Below, one piece after another: positions 6,363 to 10,499 of a stretch of 10,499 nt of DNA; position 1 is the stretch's first letter, and each line of letters begins with the position of its first letter. This DNA is from Chloroflexi bacterium RBG_19FT_COMBO_55_16 (GTDB lineage: Bacteria; Chloroflexota; Anaerolineae; Anaerolineales; UBA4823). The notes beneath the pieces are model-generated. The model saw nothing but the letters and a program-made list of their open reading frames with translations. It did no database searches and had not been told where the DNA came from. The position numbers and the translations under genes were made by a program. Location of the stretch: NCBI GenBank assembly GCA_001795335.1, contig MGOK01000128.1, positions 15,441-25,939 on the forward strand, written 5' to 3'.

Positions 6363-7321
6363 TGGTAAATAAATCGTTTTCTCGGGAGTTGCATGGGGGA
6401 CCGCCGCCCTTGGATGAATCCTGGTGGACGGCGTTGTTAGCGGAGGAGGAGAAGCCGCATTCACTGCCTGCGAAGTCCTCCTCACCCACGGGATCAAAAA
6501 AAGAATCCCGCCTAATTAACGTAAACTGGAATCGGGCGAGTGAGATATACGAGTGCGATCAGACTATCAGTTTAAAAGCGACTGGCTTTAATCGCGGCGG
6601 CCTGCTTGTGGAGGGGGCAGAATTGCAAGGTTTTGTGCCCGTCTCCCACCTGGTGAACATGCCCAATATTCAATCAGACGAGGAGCGCGAGCGATTGTTG
6701 AGCCAATATGTGAATTGCACTCTACTGCTCAAGGTGATCGAATGCGATCCGGACCGAGGGAGGGTTGTATTTTCTGAGCGCGCTGCTTTATCCGAACCAG
6801 GTCGCCGCACCGTGTTATTGGATACACTTAAACCAGGAGACCGCATCTTCGGTTCGGTCACCAACCTGACCGATTTTGGCGTCTTTGTCGACCTGGGCGG
6901 ATTGGAGGGTCTGATTCATGTCTCCGAGCTGTCGTGGGGACGTGTACGCCATCCAACCGACATGCTCAAGGTGGGCGAAAGAATTGAAGTCTATGTGATC
7001 AACGTCGACCGTGAGCGGTTACGCGTCGCGCTCAGCCTGAAACGCCTGTATCAAAACCCTTGGGAGACAGCCGAGATGCGCTATCATCCGGGCCAGCTGG
7101 TAGAAGCGGTGATCACCAGTATCTTACCATTCGGCGCATTTGCGCGCCTGGAAGATGGCTTGGACGGGTTGATTCATGTCTCGGAAATGTGTCCTGAGGG
7201 AGAGACGGTCAAACCTGAGGAAACTGTTCGTGAAGGGCAGTGTGTTCAAGTGCGTATTCTACAAGTCAACGCCAGCCGACAGCGCCTGGGGCTGAGCCTG
7301 CTGTTCGATCAGCCGGCTTGA
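6362..7321 (+). CDS. S1-domain RNA-binding protein (three S1 repeats)
   Basis: A 319-residue protein with three S1 (OB-fold) RNA-binding repeats: a divergent first copy (about 58-142), then two classical copies at about 156-228 and 243-315. Copy two has GDRIFGSVTNLTDFGVFVDL (159-178) and LEGLIHVSEL (181-190). Copy three has GQLVEAVITSILPFGAFARL (244-263) and LDGLIHVSEM (267-276). The first 50 residues are a hydrophilic, Pro- and Ser-containing extension without a predicted fold. This resembles short forms of ribosomal protein S1 (RpsA), which helps mRNA bind the 30S subunit, and general S1 proteins of the YugI type. I cannot say whether it is the main RpsA of this genome, so no symbol is given. 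The start is supported by GAGG (6350-6353), eight bases upstream. It follows the regulator gene by 43 bases and probably shares its transcript. Confidence 0.85.
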   Translation: MVNKSFSRELHGGPPPLDESWWTALLAEEEKPHSLPAKSSSPTGSKKESRLINVNWNRASEIYECDQTISLKATGFNRGGLLVEGAELQGFVPVSHLVNMPNIQSDEERERLLSQYVNCTLLLKVIECDPDRGRVVFSERAALSEPGRRTVLLDTLKPGDRIFGSVTNLTDFGVFVDLGGLEGLIHVSELSWGRVRHPTDMLKVGERIEVYVINVDRERLRVALSLKRLYQNPWETAEMRYHPGQLVEAVITSILPFGAFARLEDGLDGLIHVSEMCPEGETVKPEETVREGQCVQVRILQVNASRQRLGLSLLFDQPA

Positions 7322-7377
7322 ACAGATTTCATATCTAAGGGACAGATTTTCCCACCGGCGGATATGGGAAGGGAATA

Positions 7378-7977
7378 ATGAAAAATGGGTGGGCGATGGC
7401 CTTCGGGGTGGTCTGCGGTTTGCTGGGGGCAGGTTTATTGCTCCTGGTCACCGGCCAGCCGGAAGGAGCTCCTATCCAGCTCTCACCCCCGCCAACCGCT
7501 CCCCCGCTTGTCCTCCACGTGACCGGCGCGGTTGCCCAGCCGGGTGTCTATTCGCTTCCTAACGGCAGCCGCGTGGCAGACGCCGTGCAGGCAGCTGGTG
7601 GCATGCTTCCGGAGGCCGATGCAGAACCGCTTAACCTGGCAGCATTGGTGCAGGATGGTGAGCGAGTTTGGGTGCCTTGGAAACAAGCATCTCAGGCTCT
7701 TACTCAATCGGTAACAGGAGAAAGCCAGGATCAGGGGAGCAATCTGACCTCCCCATCCCCTCCAGATCCAATTTTCCCGGTCAATATTAATACAGCTATC
7801 CAGAATGATCTGGAGAGTCTCCCTGGAATTGGTCCAGTTATCGCTGAAAGAATCATCGCCTACCGGCAAGAACACGGGCCCTTCACCAACATCGATGACC
7901 TTCAGCAAGTTCCTGGTATCGGTCCCGCCACCTTTGACAAGTTAAAAGACTTGATTACCATAGGGTATTCGCCGTGA
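7378..7977 (+). CDS. comEA: ComEA-like DNA-binding protein (SLBB + helix-hairpin-helix)
   Basis: A 199-residue, membrane-anchored protein. Residues 7-25 form an N-terminal hydrophobic segment (AFGVVCGLLGAGLLLLVTG). After a Pro-rich linker comes an SLBB domain (about 44-100, LVLHVTGAVAQPGVYSLPNG) and, after a Ser/Gly-rich linker, a paired helix-hairpin-helix domain (about 134-196). The two hairpin motifs read LPGIGPVIAERII (148-160) and VPGIGPATFDKL (178-189); these bind the DNA backbone without sequence preference. The order matches ComEA, the receptor that holds incoming DNA at the outer face of the membrane during natural transformation. ComEC, the usual partner channel, does not follow; the next gene is convergent. 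The start has GGAAGGG (7367-7373) four bases upstream. The TGA stop lies in the 5' arm of the hairpin at 7974-8010. Confidence 0.9.
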   Translation: MKNGWAMAFGVVCGLLGAGLLLLVTGQPEGAPIQLSPPPTAPPLVLHVTGAVAQPGVYSLPNGSRVADAVQAAGGMLPEADAEPLNLAALVQDGERVWVPWKQASQALTQSVTGESQDQGSNLTSPSPPDPIFPVNINTAIQNDLESLPGIGPVIAERIIAYRQEHGPFTNIDDLQQVPGIGPATFDKLKDLITIGYSP

Positions 7978-8010
7978 TGTAGGACAGGTTGCCAACTTGT
8001 CCTACATCAC
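7974..8010. terminator. 16-bp palindromic hairpin at the convergent junction
   Basis: Arms 7974-7989 (GTGATGTAGGACAGGT) and 7995-8010 (ACTTGTCCTACATCAC) pair over 16 bp with a single G-T wobble and a 5-base loop (TGCCA). The comEA stop (TGA, 7975-7977) lies in one arm and the aminotransferase stop (TAG on the - strand, 8002-8004) in the other. The position suits a shared bidirectional terminator or an RNA 3'-end stabiliser. No T tract follows on either strand, so a classical intrinsic terminator is not shown. It may instead be a copy of a dispersed palindromic repeat. Confidence 0.55.
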
Positions 8011-9165
8011 AGCCGCGATCCGCTCTAAGGCGCGATCGATCTTCTCAAGCGAGGTCGCATAGCACAGGCGCAGATAACCTTCTCCGAATTGGCCGAAATC
8101 TGTCCCCGGTAATACCGCCACATTCGCCTCTTCGAGCAGGCGGCTTGCCAGAACACGCACTGGCACCCCGCAGGCTTTCACGTTGGGGAAAGCATAAAAC
8201 GCCCCTTGCGGCACCTGGCAGCGCACCCCGGGGATAGCGTTTAATCCAGCCACCATCCGATCGCGACGGCGCTGGTATTCTTCCACCATCGCCTCGACCA
8301 TTTCCTGGCTGCTGGTGATCGCCTCGATCCCGGCTAATTGTGTGAAGGTAGCGGTACAGCCGATCGAATGCGTCAACAGCAGGCCGACCCTTTCCGCCAG
8401 GGCCTCAGGCATGATTGCATAACCCAGGCGCCAACCGGTCATGGCATAAGTCTTTGAAAACCCGTCCACGATCACCGTGCGCTCTGCCATTCCGAGGAGC
8501 GAGGCGATGCTGGGCACCTGCTGGCCGTCGTAGGCTAACCGGGCGTAGATCTCATCTGAGATCACCCAGCAATTGTGTGCCATCGCAGCGCTGGCGATGT
8601 GCTCTAGGTCTGGCAGGGGGATCACCCCACCAGTAGGATTGGCGGGCGAGTTAAGGATGATCAGGCGCGTGCGATCGGTCAGGCGGCGATCGAAAGTCTC
8701 CAAATCGAAAGAAAACCTCTTTTCTTCACGCAGCGGGACGGGCACTGGCACGCCGCCGGCGATCGCGATCATCGCCGGATAGGTTGGAAAGCCTGGATCA
8801 GGATAGAGCACCTCGTCCCCAGGTTCGACTAACGCCAGTGTGGGAAAGAACAACCCCGGTTTGGCACCCGGCCCGATCACGACTTGCTCAGGGTGGATGT
8901 TTATCCCGCGGCGTGTCCCGGCGTCAACGGAGATGGCCTGGCGTAATTCCGGTACGCCCATCGGCGGGTTATAGCGCGTCTGACCGGCGCCGATCGCCTC
9001 GCTCCCTCTCTGGCTGATGTGTGGGAAGGTTGGAACGTCAGGCTGCCCGATCTCCAGGTGGATAATGTCCCGCCCTTGAGCTTCCAACTCTTGGGCGCGT
9101 GCCAGCACCGCGTAAGCGCCTTCCTCCTTAAGGTGGGTTACTCGATGGGCGAAAGGATCGGTCAT
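8002..9165 (-). CDS. Class I PLP-dependent aminotransferase (AspB/AspC-like)
   Basis: A 387-residue fold type I aminotransferase that moves an amino group between an amino acid and a 2-oxo acid in the cytosol. Visible residues: Asn176 in SPANPTGG (173-180), Asp204 and Tyr207 in SDEIY (203-207), the Schiff-base Lys238 in GFSKTYAMTGWRLGY (235-249), Arg246 for PLP phosphate and Arg366 in GYLRLCY (363-369) for the substrate carboxylate. The set is complete, so it should be active. Sequence style is the Ibeta group (aspartate, aromatic or related aminotransferases); the amino acid used cannot be decided here. The ATG at 9163-9165 has only a weak ribosome site. It lies 55 bases after dcd on the same strand and is probably co-transcribed with it. 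The last four residues (AAVM) and the stop are encoded in or beside the junction hairpin. Confidence 0.93.
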   Translation of the reverse strand: MTDPFAHRVTHLKEEGAYAVLARAQELEAQGRDIIHLEIGQPDVPTFPHISQRGSEAIGAGQTRYNPPMGVPELRQAISVDAGTRRGINIHPEQVVIGPGAKPGLFFPTLALVEPGDEVLYPDPGFPTYPAMIAIAGGVPVPVPLREEKRFSFDLETFDRRLTDRTRLIILNSPANPTGGVIPLPDLEHIASAAMAHNCWVISDEIYARLAYDGQQVPSIASLLGMAERTVIVDGFSKTYAMTGWRLGYAIMPEALAERVGLLLTHSIGCTATFTQLAGIEAITSSQEMVEAMVEEYQRRRDRMVAGLNAIPGVRCQVPQGAFYAFPNVKACGVPVRVLASRLLEEANVAVLPGTDFGQFGEGYLRLCYATSLEKIDRALERIAAVM

Positions 9166-9220
9166 AGCTCAAACTCATAAAAAGAGAAGCGTGAAACTTG
9201 ATCCGAGAATATGCTCTTCG

Positions 9221-9775
9221 TTACAACTTTGGCAAAACGATTGTCTGCTGCTTCTGATACTTGCCTTTCTTATCTGCGTAGGATGACTCGCACATCTCGT
9301 CAGCTTCGAAAAACAAGACCTGGGCAATACCTTCATTGGCGTAAATCTTGGCGGGTAATGGGGTAGTGTTCGAAATCTCCAGGGTGACAAACCCTTCCCA
9401 CTCGGGTTCGAAGGGGGTCACGTTGACGATAATGCCGCACCGGGCATAGGTCGACTTTCCCACACAGATCGTTAATACTTTCCTGGGGATGCGAAAATAT
9501 TCTACGGTACGCGCCAGGGCAAATGAGTTTGGGGGGATCACGCACACCTCTCCCTTGAAATCCACCATCGACTTTGGGTCGAAGTCTTTCGGGTCGACAA
9601 TTGCCGAGAAGACATTCGTGAAGATTTTAAACTCGTCGGCCACGCGGATATCGTATCCATATGAGGAAACACCGTATGAAATCACGCCGTTTCGCACCTG
9701 ACTATCGGCGAAAGGCTCGATCATGCCAACTTCTTGCACCATCTTGCGGATCCAATGATCTGGCTTAAGTCCCAT
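9221..9775 (-). CDS. dcd: dCTP deaminase
   Basis: This 184-residue enzyme deaminates dCTP to dUTP, supplying dUMP for thymidylate synthesis. It belongs to the trimeric dCTP deaminase/dUTPase fold. Signatures: [13 protein letters not shown] (37-49), the phosphate-binding [10 protein letters not shown] (106-115) with Ser108 and Arg112, and [19 protein letters not shown] (118-136), which holds Glu133, the expected catalytic base. YQKQQT (173-178) matches the C-terminal lid segment of the family. Length is near the usual 180-195. Some homologues also hydrolyse dUTP; the sequence alone does not exclude that here. The start is well supported by a perfect AGGAGGT (9781-9787, - strand) five bases upstream of ATG. 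It is preceded by a 115-bp polypurine leader after the CapA-like gene. Confidence 0.95.
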   Translation of the reverse strand: MGLKPDHWIRKMVQEVGMIEPFADSQVRNGVISYGVSSYGYDIRVADEFKIFTNVFSAIVDPKDFDPKSMVDFKGEVCVIPPNSFALARTVEYFRIPRKVLTICVGKSTYARCGIIVNVTPFEPEWEGFVTLEISNTTPLPAKIYANEGIAQVLFFEADEMCESSYADKKGKYQKQQTIVLPKL

Positions 9776-9890
9776 GATTTACCTCCTGTGTCTTCCTTCA
9801 TTCACCTCTACCATCCTTCATCCACCATCTATCATTCTTCCGCCTTCATCCTTCGCCTTCTGTTCTTCTTCTTCCGTCGTTCATCCTCTA
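9776..9890 (-). repeat. Polypurine (GA-rich) intergenic leader of dcd with heptamer repeats
   Basis: The gap between the CapA-like gene and dcd is almost entirely C and T on the + strand, so the - strand mRNA leader is G/A-rich. The heptamer GGATGAA (TTCATCC on +) occurs three times exactly, at 9817-9823, 9845-9851 and 9880-9886, spaced 28 and 35 bases apart (multiples of seven), with many near copies between. The stretch ends in the dcd ribosome site. I see no clear -10/-35 pair, hairpin or ORF in it. Confidence 0.6.
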
Positions 9891-10499
9891 TCACCACCCG
9901 CTTGCCGCAAAAACTGTCTCCAGCAGCCGCATCCGTTCTTCCTCAGTCATCGGGCGCGAACGAGCATAGTCTTCAAAAACGATTGTGATTAAATCCGTAC
10001 CGATATACCGGCCATCATAAAAGACATGGCGATCGATGAAAGCATCGTCGCAAGCATTATCCGTACAGTAATGATACTGGTCGAAAAACAGGTTGCCAAG
10101 CCCATAGTGGATGAATGCGCCTTTAAAGAATTCCATTCCCTGCGGTTGGTGTGCCTGGCTACCGCTTACAATTACCGCACCAGCCTTCGCCATGCTGCGG
10201 AAATCCTCCACCTGGTCGGGCTGCGCCCGGTAAGTATAGTATTCGAAGTGCTGGAAGGTGGCGATGACCAGGTAACCATCTTCCCGCAAGCGAGCGATCT
10301 CCTGAGTCATCCAGTCATAATCGCAAGCCACTGCCCCGGGTTGCGTCTCGCTGGCCGTAGCGTATCCCCCTCCTTTGGCATTACAGCCGATAAAAGCCAG
10401 GCGGTTGCCGTTGTGCTCTATCAGGCGCGCTTGACGAGCGTCTTTGCGGTCCGATCCACCCCCATAATAAATCCAATCGCGTACCTTATACATGTCGAG
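9891..10499 (-). CDS. CapA-family metallophosphoesterase-like protein (3' portion, partial)
   Basis: The frame is open to the window edge (Leu-Asp precede the first Met at 10491-10493), so the N-terminus is missing and that Met is probably internal. About 202 residues are visible. They resemble the C-terminal half of CapA/PgsA-type poly-gamma-glutamate synthesis proteins, which have a calcineurin-like phosphoesterase fold and are usually attached outside the membrane. Diagnostic stretches are TFQHFEYYTY, AGAVIVSGSQAHQPQGMEFF and GAFIHYGLGNLFFDQ. The last matches the family's YSLGNF-type motif, and GSQAH sits where many members have GxHPH. The likely role is in an extracellular polymer or an unknown surface hydrolase. 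The TGA stop (9891-9893) is followed by the GA-rich stretch and then dcd. The family call is firm; the function is not. Confidence 0.8.
   Translation of the reverse strand, partial: LDMYKVRDWIYYGGGSDRKDARQARLIEHNGNRLAFIGCNAKGGGYATASETQPGAVACDYDWMTQEIARLREDGYLVIATFQHFEYYTYRAQPDQVEDFRSMAKAGAVIVSGSQAHQPQGMEFFKGAFIHYGLGNLFFDQYHYCTDNACDDAFIDRHVFYDGRYIGTDLITIVFEDYARSRPMTEEERMRLLETVFAASGW

Noticed and set aside
7301..7325. CTGTTC / GAACAG inverted repeat across the S1 gene stop, with AGCCGGCT inside
   Set aside because: Only a six-bp stem with a 13-base loop and no T tract; too weak to call a terminator.
7318..7346. TTGAAC as a -35 box for a comEA promoter
   Set aside because: No acceptable -10 lies 16-18 bases downstream; CATATC is too near.
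9166..9220. Terminator or promoter between dcd and the aminotransferase
   Set aside because: A T-rich run exists on the - strand (TCTTTTTA), but the stem before it is only about four bp with a long loop, and no -10/-35 pair is convincing; co-transcription is simpler.

Overview
The window reads as chromosomal DNA of a moderately GC-rich bacterium, most likely a Chloroflexota member of the Anaerolineae type. That placement is an inference from protein style: a membrane sensor ending in a helix-turn-helix instead of a kinase, a Pro/Thr-rich linker before an Ig-like exported domain, a three-S1-domain protein, and a CapA-like protein with a GSQAH motif. No rRNA, tRNA, CRISPR array, IS element or phage module was found.

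Layout. Positions 1-7977 are all on the + strand: the 3' end of an unidentified gene (1-108), a low-specificity L-threonine aldolase (95-1144), a Xer-type tyrosine recombinase homologue whose active site has been erased (1246-2160), a purine nucleoside phosphorylase (2169-3005), a two-helix membrane protein with an exported Ig-like domain (3045-3755), a GNAT acetyltransferase (3786-4328), a 651-residue multi-TM/GAF/HTH membrane regulator (4363-6318), an S1-domain RNA-binding protein (6362-7321) and a ComEA-like DNA-binding protein (7378-7977). Positions 8002-10499 are on the - strand, read as CapA-like protein (partial), then dCTP deaminase, then a class I aminotransferase. The two blocks converge on a 16-bp hairpin (7974-8010) that contains both stop codons.

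Working together. The + block is tightly packed (gaps of about 30-80 bp, several stop/start overlaps), so it is probably transcribed in one or a few units. The clearest internal promoter is an extended -10 lying on the threonine aldolase stop codon. Metabolic members (threonine aldolase, purine nucleoside phosphorylase, dCTP deaminase, aminotransferase) look like ordinary housekeeping. No obvious pathway links them to the regulator, S1 and ComEA genes.

Most worth a second look: the intact reading frame of a recombinase homologue lacking the catalytic Tyr, Arg I, beta-Lys and His II; the membrane sensor that seems to end in its own DNA-binding domain; the structured leader before the recombinase homologue; a 14-codon mini-ORF bridging the regulator and S1 genes by stop/start overlaps at both ends; the palindrome carrying both convergent stops; and a polypurine leader before dcd. 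I did not find a convincing multi-gene novel system.
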